A stretch of DNA of 64,000 nt from Xylocopa sonorina (lineage: Eukaryota; Arthropoda; Insecta; Hymenoptera; Apidae), in NCBI RefSeq assembly GCF_050948175.1, contig NW_027490218.1:310001-374000 (forward strand), given 5' to 3'. A program made the translations under genes and the position numbers. Shown here one piece after another: positions 30,601 to 43,469 of the stretch (the first letter of the stretch is position 1; each line of letters begins with the position of its first letter). The notes under the pieces are model-generated. The model was given only the letters and a program-made list of their open reading frames with translations. It had not been told where the DNA came from and made no database searches.

Positions 30601-33278
30601 GAAGCATTAGAACTCTATTGCTACGATACGTAGACATGTGCAAACGCTATTTCCTAGCATGGAAGTGCCGCGTTTACATTCTTTTGAAGATAATACGAGG
30701 TATACATAGCACTTCGCAATGAATATTATATCTTATCGTGAAACATAGAAGTGAGATGCGATATCGCGTTTTAAGAAGCATTAGAACTCTATTGCTACGA
30801 TACGTAGACATCTGCAAACGCTATTTCCTAGCATGGAAGTGTCGCATTTACATTCTTTTGAAGTGAATACGAGATATACATGACACTTCGCAATGGATAC
30901 TATATCTTATCATGAAACATAGAAGTGAGATGCGATATCGCGTTTTAGGAAGCATTAGAACTCTATTGCTACGATGCGTAGACATCTGCAAATGCTATTT
31001 CCTAGCAAGGAAGTGTCGCATTTACATTCTTTTGAAGTGAATACGAGGTATACATAACATTCCATAATGAATATTATATCTTATTACGAAACATATAAAT
31101 GAAATACGACTTCTCATTTTAAGAAGCATTAGAACTCTATTGCTACGATACGTAGACATGTGCAAACGCTATTTCCTAGCATGGAAGTGCCGCGTTTACA
31201 TTCTTTTGAAGATAATACGAGGTATACATAGCACTTCGCAATGAATATTATATCTTATCGTGAAACATAGAAGTGAGATGCGATATCGCGTTTTTAGAAG
31301 CATTAGAACTCTATTGCTACGATACGTAGACATCTGCAAACGCTATTTCCTAGCATGGAAGTGTCGCGTTTACATTCTTTTGAAGTGAATACGAGGTATA
31401 CATAACACTCTACAATGAATATTATATCTTATCACGAAACATAGGAATGAAATGCGACATCTCGTTTTAAGAAGCATTAGTACTCTATTGCTACGATACG
31501 TAGACATCTGCAAACGCTATTTCCTAGCATGCAAGTGTCGCATTTACATTCTTTTGAAGTGAATACGAAGGTATACATGACACTTCGCAATGAATATTAT
31601 ATCTTATCATGAAACGTAGAAGTTAGATGCAATATCGCGTTTTAAGAAGCATTAGAACTCTATTGCTACGGTACGTAGACATCTGTAAACGCTATTTCCT
31701 AGCATGCAAGTGTCGCATTTACATTCTTTTGAAGTGAATACGAGGTATCCATAACACTCCATAATGAATATTATATCTTATCATGAAACATAGCAGTGGT
31801 ATGCGATATCGCGTTTTAAGAAGCATTAGAACTCTACTACTACGATACGTAAACATCTGCAAACGCTATTACCTAGCTTGGAAATGCCGCATTTACATTC
31901 TTTTGAAGTTAATACGAGGTATACATGACACTTCGCAATGAATATTATATCTTATCTCGAAACATAGATGTGAGATGCGATATCGCGAATTAAGAAGCAC
32001 TAGAACTCTATTGCTACGATGCGTAGACATCTGCAAATGTTATTTCCTAGCAAGGAAGTGTCGCATTTACATACTTTTGACGTGAATACGAGGTAAACAT
32101 AACATTCCACAATGAATATTACACCTTATTACGAAATATATAAATGAAATACGACTTCTCATTTTAAGAAGCATTAGAACTCTATTGCTACGATACGTAG
32201 ACATGTGCAAACGCTATTTCCTAGCATGGAAGTGCCGCGTTTACATTCTTTTGAAGATAATACGAGGTATACATAGCACTTCGCAATGAATATTATATCT
32301 TATCGTGAAACATAGAAGTGAGATGCGATATCGCGTTTTAAGAAGCATTAGAACTCTATTGCTACGATACGTAGACATCTGCAAACGCTATTTCCTAGCA
32401 TGGAAGTGTCGCATTTACATTCTTTTGAAGTGAATACGAGGTATACATAACACTCTACAATGAATATTATATCTTATCACGAAACATAGGAATGAAATGC
32501 GACATCTCGTTTTAAGAAGCATTAGTACTCTATTGCTACGATACGTAGACATCTGCAAACGCTATTTCCTAGCATGTAAGTGTCGCATTTACATTCTTTT
32601 GAAGTGAATACGAGGTATACATGACACTTCGCAATGAATATTATATCTTATCATGAAACGTAGAAGTTAGATGCAATATCGCGTTTTAAGAAGCATTAGA
32701 ACTCTATTGCTACGGTACGTAGACATCTGTAAACGCTATTTCCTAGCATGCAAGTGTCGCATTTACATTCTTTTGAAGTGAATACGAGGTATCCATAACA
32801 CTCCATAATGAATATTATATCTTATCATGAAACATAGCAGTGAGATGCGATATCGCGTTTTAAGAAGCATTAGAACTCTACTACTACGATACGTAAACAT
32901 CTGCAAACGCTATTACCTAGCATGGAAATGCCGCATTTACACTCTTTTGAAGATAATACGAGGTATACATAACACTTCGCAATGGATACTATATCTTATC
33001 ATGAAACATAGAAGTGAGATGCGATATCGCGTTTTAGGAAGCATTAGAACTCTATTGTTACGATGCGTAGACATCTGCAAACGCTATTTCCTAGCATGTA
33101 AGTGTCGCATTTACATTCTTTTGAAGTGAATACGAGGTATACATGACACTTCGCAATGAATATTATATCTTATCATGAAACATAGAAGTGAGATGCGATA
33201 TCGCGTTTTAGGGAGCATTAGAACTCTTTTGATACGATGCGTAGACATCTGCAAACGTTATTTCCTAGCAAGGAAGTG
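27660..33278 (+). repeat. Zone C: 1,567-bp nonamer HOR
   Basis: Nine distinguishable monomers repeat with a period of 1,567 bp (9 x 174 + 1). The extra base comes from one 175-bp monomer bearing ACGAAGGTAT in place of ACGAGGTAT, at 28,431, 29,998 and 31,565. A second marker, ACGAGATATACATG followed by AATGGATACTATATC, sits at 27,735, 29,302 and 30,869. The ninth monomer closely resembles the third (both have GACATGTGC and GCCGCGTTTAC). At about 32,340 the array passes from the ninth monomer straight to the fourth, as expected if exchange between these look-alikes removed three monomers. Units differ at only a few bases, for example CCTGGCAAGG at 28,913 against CCTAGCAAGG later. Confidence 0.93.
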
Positions 33279-33409
33279 TGGCATTTACATTCTTTTGATG
33301 TGTTGACGAGGTATGCATAACACTTCGAAATGAATATCATATCATATCATGAAACGTAGAATTGAGATGAAACATCGCTTATAAGGAAGCATTAGAAATC
33401 TATTGCTTC

Positions 33410-33602
33410 GATACGTAGACATCTGGAAACGCTATTTCCTAGTAAGGAAATGTGGCATTTACATTATTTTGAAGTGTAGACGAAGTATGCATAACATTTC
33501 ACAATGAATTTCATATCTTATATATGTTTTTATAATATATCATGAAACATAAAACTGAGATACGTTATCGCGTTATAAGAAGCATTACAGATCTAATGCT
33601 TC
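33410..33602 (+). repeat. 193-bp monomer with a 20-nt AT-rich insertion
   Basis: The spacing between GATACGTAG starts is 193 bp instead of 172-174. The excess is an AT-only run around 33,515-33,540 containing TATATGTTTTTATAATATA, placed between CATATCTTA and ATCATGAAACATA. The same insertion is at 44,168 and 46,572, so it predates the duplications that produced those copies and is a useful lineage marker. Confidence 0.85.
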
Positions 33603-35661
33603 GATACGTAGACATCTGGAACCGCCTTTTCTAACAAGGAAGTGTGGCTGTTACAGTCTTTTGAAGTGCAGACGTGGTATACACTACACTTCGCAATGAA
33701 TACTATTTCTTATCATAAAACATATAAATGAGATGCGATATCGCGTTTGCGAAGCATTAGAACTCCATTGCTTCGATACGTAGACATCAGGAAACGCATT
33801 TCCTAGCAAGGATGTGTGGCACTTACATTCTTTTGAAGTGCAGACGAGGTATACATAACACTTCGCAATGAATATTATATCTCATCATGTAACATAGAAA
33901 TGAGATGCGATACCGCGTTTGAAGGAGCACTAGAAATCTATTGCTTCGATACGTAGACATCTGGAAACGCATTTCCTAGCAAGGATGTGTGGCATTTTCA
34001 TTCTTTTGAAGTGCAGACGTGGTATACATTACACTTTGCAATGAATATTATATCTTATCATGAAACATAGATCTGCCATGCGATTTCGCGTTTTAAGAGG
34101 CATTAGAACTTCATTGCTTCGATACGTAGACACCTAGAAACGCATTTCCTAGCATGGAAGTGTGGCATTTACATTCTTTTGAGGTATAGACGATGTATAC
34201 ATAACACTTCGCAATGAATATTATGTCCTATCATGAAACATGGATATGAGATGCAATATCGCGATTTAAGGAGCATTAAAACTTTATTTCTTCGATACGT
34301 AGACATCTGGAAACGCATTTCCTAGCAAGGTTGTGTGGCATTTACATTCTTTTGAAGTGTAGACGAGGTATACATAGCACATCGCAAAGAATATTATCCC
34401 TTATCATGAAACATGGAAATGAGATGCGTTATCGCGTTTTAAGGAGCATTAAATCTTTATTGCTTCGATACGTGGACATCTGGAAACGCCTTTTCTAGCA
34501 AGGAAGTGTTGCAGTTACATTCTTTTGATGTGCATAAGTGGTATAGACAACACTTCGCAATGAATATTATGTCTTATCGTGCAGCATGGAAGTGTGGTGC
34601 GTTATCGCGATTTAAGGAGCATTAAAACTTCATTGCTTCGATACGTAGACATCTGGAAACGCATTTCCTAGCATGCAAGTGTTGCATTTACAATCTTTTG
34701 AAGTGAATACGAGGTATACATGACACTTTGCAATGAACATTATATCTTATCACGAAACATAGAAATGAGATGCGATATCACGATCTAAGAAGCATTAGAA
34801 CTCTATTGAAACGCTATTTCCTAGCATGCAAGTTTCGCATTTACACTCTTTTGAAGGGAATACGAGTTATACATGAAACTTCGCAATGAACATTATATCT
34901 TATCACGAAACATAGAAATGAGATGCGATATCGCGATTTAAGAAGCATTAGAACTCTGATGCTTCGATACGTCGACACCTGCAAACGCTATTTCCTAGCA
35001 AGCAATTGTCGCATTTACATTCTTTTGAAGGGAATACGAGGTATACATGACACTTCGCAATGAATATTATTTCTTATCATGAATCATAGAAATGATATTC
35101 GATTTCGCGTTTAGAGAAGAGTTAGAACTCCATTGCTTCGATACGTGGACATTTGGAAACGTAATTTCCTAGAAAGGAAGTGTCGCATTTACATTCATTT
35201 GAAGTGTAGACGAGGTATACATACCACTTCGCAATGAATATTGTATCTTATCATGAAACATAGAAATGAGATGCGATATCTCGTTCTAAGAAGCATTAGA
35301 ACTCTATTGCTTGGATACGTAGACATCTGCAAACGCTATTTCCTAGCAAGGAAGTGTCGCATTTACATTCATTTGAAGTGAATACGTTGTATACATGACA
35401 CATCGCAATGAATGTTATATCTTATCATGATACATAGAAGTGAGATGCGATATCGCGAATTAAGAAGCATTAGAGCACTATTGCCTGGATACGTAGACAT
35501 CTGCAAATGCTATTTCCCAGCAAGGAAGTGTCGCATTTACATTCTTTTGAAGTGAATACGATATATACATGACACTTCGCGCTGAATATTATACCTTATC
35601 ATGATACATAGAAGTGAGTTGCGATACCGCGTTTTAAGAAGCTATAGAGCACTATTGCCTC

Positions 35662-35904
35662 GATACGTGGACATCTGCAAAAGCTATTTCCTAGCATGGA
35701 AGTGTCGCTTTTACATTCTTCTGAAGTTATTACGAGGCATACATGACGCTTCGCAATGACACTTCATGACACTTCGCATTTACATTCTATTGAAGTGAAT
35801 ACGAGGTATACATGACACTTCACGCTGAATATTATACTTTATCATGATACATAGAAGTGAGATGCGATATCGCGTTATAAGAAGCTTTAGAGCACTATTG
35901 CCTA
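35662..35904 (+). repeat. 243-bp chimeric monomer (monomer plus 69-bp partial copy)
   Basis: Neighbouring monomer starts are 243 bp apart, 174 + 69. Inside, the segment from the ATGACACTTCGC landmark to the TTTACATTCTATTGAAG landmark is partly repeated, giving the succession GACGCTTCGCAATGACAC, TTCATGACACTTCGC and ATTTACATTCTATTG around 35,747-35,783. The misjoin links two similar short strings (CTTCGCAATG and GTGTCGCATTT in the normal monomer). The same rearrangement is present in the paralogous copy around 48,715-48,960. Confidence 0.75.
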
Positions 35905-36244
35905 GATACGAAGACATCTGCAAACGCTATTTCCTAGCAAGGAAGTGTCGCATTTACATTCTTTTGAAGTGTAGATGACGAATACATAACACTGCACATT
36001 GAATATTATATCTTATCACGAAACATAGTAATGAGATGCGATGCCGCGTTTTAAGATGCATTAGAACTCTATTGCTTCGATACGTAGACATCTGTAAACG
36101 CATTTCCTAGAAAGGAGGTGTGGAATTTACAATCTTTTCAAGTGTAGACGAGGTATACATATCTCTTCGCAATGAATATTATATCTTATCGTGATACATA
36201 GAAATGAGATGCGATGTCGCGTTTTAAGAAGCTTTACAACCCTA

Positions 36245-39200
36245 TAACTTCGATACGCAGAAATCTGGAAACGCTATTTCCTAGCAAGGAAATGTGGCAT
36301 TTACATTCGTTTGATGTGTAGACGAGGTATACATAACACTTCGCTGTGAATATTAAAGCTTATCATGCAACATAGAATTGAAATGCGACATCGCGCTTAA
36401 AGGAACATTAGAACTGTATTGCTTCGATACGTAGAAATCTGGAAACGCTATTTCCTAGGACGGAAATGTGGCATTTACATTCTTATGATGTGTAGACGAG
36501 GTATACATAACACTTCACAATGAATTTTATATCATATCGTGAAACATAGTAATGAGACGCGATATCGCGTATTAAGACGCATTAGAACTCTAATGCTTCG
36601 ATACGTAGACATCTGGAAACGCATTTCCTAGCAAGGAAGTGTGGCATTTACATTCTTTTGATGTGTAGACGAGGTATACATAACACTTCGTAATGAATTT
36701 TATATCATATCGTGAAATATAGAAATGAGACCCGATATCGCGTTTTAAGACGCATTAGAACTCTAATGCTTCGATACATACACATCTGGAAACGCATTTC
36801 CTAGCAAGGAAGTGTGGCATTTACATTCATTTGAAGTGTAGACGAGGAATACATAACACTTCGCAATGAATATTATATCTTATCCTGAAACATAGAAATG
36901 AGATGCGATATCTCGTTTTAAGAAGCATTAGAACTCTGTTGCTACGATACGTAGACATTCTCAAACGCTATTTCCTAGGAAGGAAGTGACACCTTTACAT
37001 TCATTTGAAGTTTAGGCGTGGAAAACATAATACTTCGCAATGAATATTATACCTTATCATGAATCATAGAAATGAGATGCGATATCTCGTTTTAAGAAGC
37101 ATTAGAACTCTATTGCTTCGATACGTAAACATCTGCAAACGCTATTTCCTAGCAAGTAATAGTCGCATTTGCATTCTAATGAAGTGAATACGAGGCATAC
37201 ATGACACTTTGCAATGAATATTATATCTTATCATGAAACATAGATGTGAGATACGATATCGCGTTTTAAGCTGTATTAGAACTCTATTGCTACGATACGA
37301 TGATATCTGCAAACGCTATTTCCCAGCAAGGAAGTGTCGCATTTACATTCTTTTGAACGGAATACGAGGTATACATGACACTTCGCAATGAATATTATAT
37401 CTTATCATGAAACATAGAAATGAGATGCGATATCTCGTTTCAAGAAGCACTAGAGCACTATTGCCTCGATACATAGACATCTGCAAACGCTATTTCCTAG
37501 CAAGGGAGTGTCGCATTTACATTCATTTGAAGTGAATGCGAGGTATAAGTGACACTTCGCAATTAATAATAGATCTTATCATGTATCATAGAAATGAGAT
37601 GCGATATCGTGTTTTGAGGAGCATTATAACTCTATTGCTTCTATACGTAGACATTTGCAAACGCTATTACCTAGCAAGGAAGTGTCGCATTTACATTCTT
37701 TAGATGCGAATACGAGGTATAAGTGACACTTCGCAATGAATAATAGATTTTATCATGAAACATAGAAATGAGTTGCGATATCGTGTTTTAAGAAGCATTC
37801 GAGCTCTGTTGCGTCGTCACATAGACATCTGAAAACGCTATTTCCTAGCAAGCAAGTGTCGCATTTACATTCTTTTGAAAGGAATAAGATGTATACATGA
37901 CGCTTCGCAATGAAGATTATGTCTTATCATAAAACGTAGAAATTCGATGCGACATCTCGTTATAAGGAACATTATAACTCTATTGCTTCGATACGTAGAC
38001 ATCTGCAAACGCTATTTCCTAGCAAGGAAGTGTCGCACTTACATTCATTTGAAGTTTAAGCGAAGTATACATGCTACTTCGCAATGAATATTGTATCTTA
38101 TCATGAAACATAGAAATGAGATGCGATATCGCGCTTTAAGAAGCATTAAAGCACTATTGCCTCGATACGTAGACATCTGCAAACGCTATTTCCTAGCAAC
38201 GAAGTGTCGCATTTACATTCTTTTGAAGTGAATACGAGGTATAAGTGACACTTCGCAATGAATATTATATCTTGTCACGAAACATAGAAATGAGATGCGA
38301 TATCGCGCTTTGAGAAGCATTAGAACACTATAACTTCGATACGCAGAAATCTGGAAACGCTATTTCCTAGCAAGGAAATGTGGCATTTACATTCGTTTGA
38401 TGTGTAGACGAGGTATACATAACACTTCGCTGTGAATATTAAAGCTTATCATGCAACATAGAATTGAAATGCGACATCGCGCTTAAAGGAACATTAGAAC
38501 TGTATTGCTTCGATACGTAGAAATCTGGAAACGCTATTTCCTAGGACGGAAATGTGGCATTTACATTCTTATGATGTGTAGACGAGGTATACATAACACT
38601 TCACAATGAATTTTATATCATATCGTGAAACATAGTAATGAGACGCGATATCGCGTATTAAGACGCATTAGAACTCTAATGCTTCGATACGTAGACATCT
38701 GGAAACGCATTTCCTAGCAAGGAAGTGTGGCATTTACATTCTTTTGATGTGTAGACGAGGTATACATAACACTTCGTAATGAATTTTATATCATATCGTG
38801 AAATATAGAAATGAGACCCGATATCGCGTTTTAAGACGCATTAGAACTCTAATGCTTCGATACATACACATCTGGAAACGCATTTCCTAGCAAGGAAGTG
38901 TGGCATTTACATTCATTTGAAGTGTAGACGAGGAATACATAACACTTCGCAATGAATATTATATCTTATCCTGAAACATAGAAATGAGATGCGATATCTC
39001 GTTTTAAGAAGCATTAGAACTCTGTTGCTACGATACGTAGACATTCTCAAACGCTATTTCCTAGGAAGGAAGTGACACCTTTACATTCATTTGAAGTTTA
39101 GGCGTGGAAAACATAATACTTCGCAATGAATATTATACCTTATCATGAATCATAGAAATGAGATGCGATATCTCGTTTTAAGAAGCATTAGAACTCTATT

Positions 39201-40416
39201 GCTTCGATACGTAAACATCTGCAAACGCTATTTCCTAGCAAGTAATAGTCGCATTTGCATTCTAATGAAGTGAATACGAGGCATACATGACACTTTGCAA
39301 TGAATATTATATCTTATCATGAAACATAGATGTGAGATACGATATCGCGTTTTAAGCTGTATTAGAACTCTATTGCTACGATACGATGATATCTGCAAAC
39401 GCTATTTCCCAGCAAGGAAGTGTCGCATTTACATTCTTTTGAACGGAATACGAGGTATACATGACACTTCGCAATGAATATTATATCTTATCATGAAACA
39501 TAGAAATGAGATGCGATATCTCGTTTCAAGAAGCACTAGAGCACTATTGCCTCGATACATAGACATCTGCAAACGCTATTTCCTAGCAAGGGAGTGTCGC
39601 ATTTACATTCATTTGAAGTGAATGCGAGGTATAAGTGACACTTCGCAATTAATAATAGATCTTATCATGTATCATAGAAATGAGATGCGATATCGTGTTT
39701 TGAGGAGCATTATAACTCTATTGCTTCTATACGTAGACATTTGCAAACGCTATTACCTAGCAAGGAAGTGTCGCATTTACATTCTTTAGATGCGAATACG
39801 AGGTATAAGTGACACTTCGCAATGAATAATAGATTTCATCATGAAACATAGAAATGAGTTGCGATATCGTGTTTTAAGAAGCATTCGAGCTCTATTGCGT
39901 CGTCACATAGACATCTGAAAACGCTATTTCCTAGCAAGCAAGTGTCGCATTTACATTCTTTTGAAAGGAATAAGATGTATACATGACGCTTCGCAATGAA
40001 GATTATGTCTTATCATAAAACGTAGAAATTCGATGCGACATCTCGTTATAAGGAACATTATAACTCTATTGCTTCGATACGTAGACATCTGCAAACGCTA
40101 TTTCCTAGCAAGGAAGTGTCGCACTTACATTCATTTGAAGTTTAAGCGAAGTATACATGCTACTTCGCAATGAATATTGTATCTTATCATGAAACATAGA
40201 AATGAGATGCGATATCGCGCTTTAAGAAGCATTAAAGCACTATTGCCTCGATACGTAGACATCTGCAAACGCTATTTCCTAGCAACGAAGTGTCGCATTT
40301 ACATTCTTTTGAAGTGAATACGAGGTATAAGTGACACTTCGCAATGAATATTATATCTTGTCACGAAACATAGAAATGAGATGCGATATCGCGCTTTGAG
40401 AAGCATTAGAACACTA
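36245..40416 (+). repeat. 2,086-bp tandem duplication inside zone D1
   Basis: Segment 36,245-38,330 is repeated immediately as 38,331-40,416. The first junction reads AGAACACTA|TAACTTCGATACGCAG, while the end of the second copy reads AGAACACTA|TTGCTACG. The equivalent region of copy 2 (49,296-51,381) has the unit only once. The duplication therefore arose after the 10.5-kb superduplication, or was lost from copy 2. The two copies are almost identical; one difference is GATTTTATC (37,748) against GATTTCATC (39,834). Confidence 0.9.
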
Positions 40417-41117
40417 TTGCTACGTTACGTACACATCTGCAAACGCTATTTCCTAGCAAGGCAGAGTCGCATCTACATTCATTTGAAGCGAATACGAGGT
40501 ATACATGACACTTCGGAATGGATATTATATCCTATCATCAAACATAGAAATGAGATGCGATATCGCGTTTTAAGAAGCATTAGAGCACTATTGCCTCGAT
40601 ACGTAGACATCTGCAAACGCTATTTCCTAGCAAGGAAGTGTCGCATTTACATTCATTTGAAGTGAATACGAGGTATAAGTGACACTTCGCAATGAATAAT
40701 AGATCTTATCGTGAAACATAGAAATGAGATGCGATATCGTGTTTTAAGAAGTTTTAGAACTCTATTGCTTCGATACGTAGACATTTGCGAACGCTGTTAC
40801 CTAGCAAGGAAGAGTCGCATTTACATTCTTTAGATGTCAATACGAGGAATACATAATACTTCGCAATGAATATTATATCTTGTCATGAAATATAGAAATG
40901 AGATGCGATAACCCGTTTTATGAAGTAATAGAACTCTATTGCTTCGATACGGAGACATCTGCAAACGCTATTTCCTAGCAAGCAAGTGTCGCATTTACAT
41001 TCTTTTGAAGTGAATACGAGGTATACATGACACTTCGGAATGGATGTTATATCTTATCATGAAACATTGAAATGAGATGCGATATCGCGTTTGAAGAAGC
41101 ATTAGAGCACTATTGCC

Positions 41118-43425
41118 TCGGTACGTAGACATGTGCAAACGCTATTTCCTAGCATGGAAGTGCCGCGTTTACATTCTTTTGAAGATAATACGAGGTATAC
41201 ATAGCACTTCGCAATGAATATTATATCTTATCGTGAAACATAGAAGTGAGATGCGATATCGCGTTTTAAGAAGCATTAGAACTCTATTGCTACGATACGT
41301 AGACATCTGCAAACGCTATTTCCTAGCATGGAAGTGTCGCATTTACATTCTTTTGAAGTGAATACGAGATATACATGACACTTCGCAATGGATACTATAT
41401 CTTATCATGAAACATAGAAGTGAGATGCGATATCGCGTTTTAGGAAGCATTAGAACTCTATTGCTACGATGCGTAGACATCTGCAAATGCTATTTCCTAG
41501 CAAGGAAGTGTCGCATTTACATTCTTTTGAAGTGAATACGAGGTATACATAACATTCCATAATGAATATTATATCTTATTACGAAACATATAAATGAAAT
41601 ACGACTTCTCATTTTAAGAAGCATTAGAACTCTATTGCTACGATACGTAGACATGTGCAAACGCTATTTCCTAGCATGGAAGTGCCGCGTTTACATTCTT
41701 TTGAAGATAATACGAGGTATACATAGCACTTCGCAATGAATATTATATCTTATCGTGAAACATAGAAGTGAGATGCGATATCGCGTTTTAAGAAGCATTA
41801 GAACTCTATTGCTACGATACGTAGACATCTGCAAACGCTATTTCCTAGCATGGAAGTGTCGCATTTACATTCTTTTGAAGTGAATACGAGGTATACATAA
41901 CACTCTACAATGAATATTATATCTTATCACGAAACATAGGAATGAAATGCGACATCTCGTTTTAAGAAGCATTAGTACTCTATTGCTACGATACGTAGAC
42001 ATCTGCAAACGCTATTTCCTAGCATGTAAGTGTCGCATTTACATTCTTTTGAAGTGAATACGAAGGTATACATGACACTTCGCAATGAATATTATATCTT
42101 ATCATGAAACGTAGAAGTTAGATGCAATATCGCGTTTTAAGAAGCATTAGAACTCTATTGCTACGGTACGTAGACATCTGTAAACGCTATTTCCTAGCAT
42201 GCAAGTGTCGCATTTACATTCTTTTGAAGTGAATACGAGGTATCCATAACACTCCATAATGAATATTATATCTTATCATGAAACATAGCAGTGGTATGCG
42301 ATATCGCGTTTTAAGAAGCATTAGAACTCTACTACTACGATACGTAAACATCTGCAAACGCTATTACCTAGCTTGGAAATGCCGCATTTACATTCTTTTG
42401 AAGTTAATACGAGGTATACATGACACTTCGCAATGAATATTATATCTTATCTCGAAACATAGATGTGAGATGCGATATCGCGAATTAAGAAGCACTAGAA
42501 CTCTATTGCTACGATGCGTAGACATCTGCAAATGTTATTTCCTAGCAAGGAAGTGTCGCATTTACATACTTTTGACGTGAATACGAGGTAAACATAACAT
42601 TCCACAATGAATATTACACCTTATTACGAAATATATAAATGAAATACGACTTCTCATTTTAAGAAGCATTAGAACTCTATTGCTACGATACGTAGACATG
42701 TGCAAACGCTATTTCCTAGCATGGAAGTGCCGCGTTTACATTCTTTTGAAGATAATACGAGGTATACATAGCACTTCGCAATGAATATTATATCTTATCG
42801 TGAAACATAGAAGTGAGATGCGATATCGCGTTTTAAGAAGCATTAGAACTCTATTGCTACGATACGTAGACATCTGCAAACGCTATTTCCTAGCATGGAA
42901 GTGTCGCATTTACATTCTTTTGAAGTGAATACGAGGTATACATAACACTCTACAATGAATATTATATCTTATCACGAAACATAGGAATGAAATGCGACAT
43001 CTCGTTTTAAGAAGCATTAGTACTCTATTGCTACGATACGTAAACATCTGCAAACGCTATTACCTAGCTTGGAAATGCCGCATTTACATTCTTTTGAAGA
43101 TAATACGAGGTATACATAACACTTCGCAATGGATACTATATCTTATCATGAAACATAGAAGTGAGATGCGATATCGCGTTTTAGGAAGCATTAGAACTCT
43201 ATTGTTACGATGCGTAGACATCTGCAAACGCTATTTCCTAGCATGTAAGTGTCGCATTTACATTCTTTTGAAGTGAATACGAGGTATACATGACACTTCG
43301 CAATGAATATTATATCTTATCATGAAACATAGAAGTGAGATGCGATATCGCGTTTTAGGGAGCATTAGAACTCTTTTGATACGATGCGTAGACATCTGCA
43401 AACGTTATTTCCTAGCAAGGAAGTG
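41118..43425 (+). repeat. Zone C': displaced copy of the nonamer HOR
   Basis: This stretch repeats 30,623-33,278 with a shift of 10,495 bp: the markers ACGAGATAT and ACGAAGGTAT lie at 41,364 and 42,060 against 30,869 and 31,565. It starts abruptly within GTACGTAGACAT|GTGCAAACG after D-type sequence. At about 43,030 a join GCTACGATACG|TAAACATCTG drops 348 bp, two monomers, relative to zone C, after which the shift is 10,147 bp. It is the left end of the second superrepeat copy. Confidence 0.92.
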
Positions 43426-43469
43426 CCGCATTTACATTCTTTTGAAGATAATACTAGGTATACATAACA

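Larger units (their letters stand above)
33279..41117 (+). repeat. Zone D1: diverged satellite monomers
   Basis: These monomers share the frame of the main satellite but differ at many positions: TGTGGCATTTAC for TGTCGCATTTAC, GGAAACGCATTTCC for GCAAACGCTATTTCC, GTGTAGACGAGG for GTGAATACGAGG and GCTTCGATACG for GCTACGATACG. Loss of one base in CGCATTTCC gives 172-173-bp spacing (33,603 to 33,775 to 33,948). Monomers here differ more from one another than in zones B and C, so this part is older or less homogenised. The change from zone C is abrupt, inside AAGGAAGTGT|GGCATTTAC, at the same monomer phase on both sides. Confidence 0.9.
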
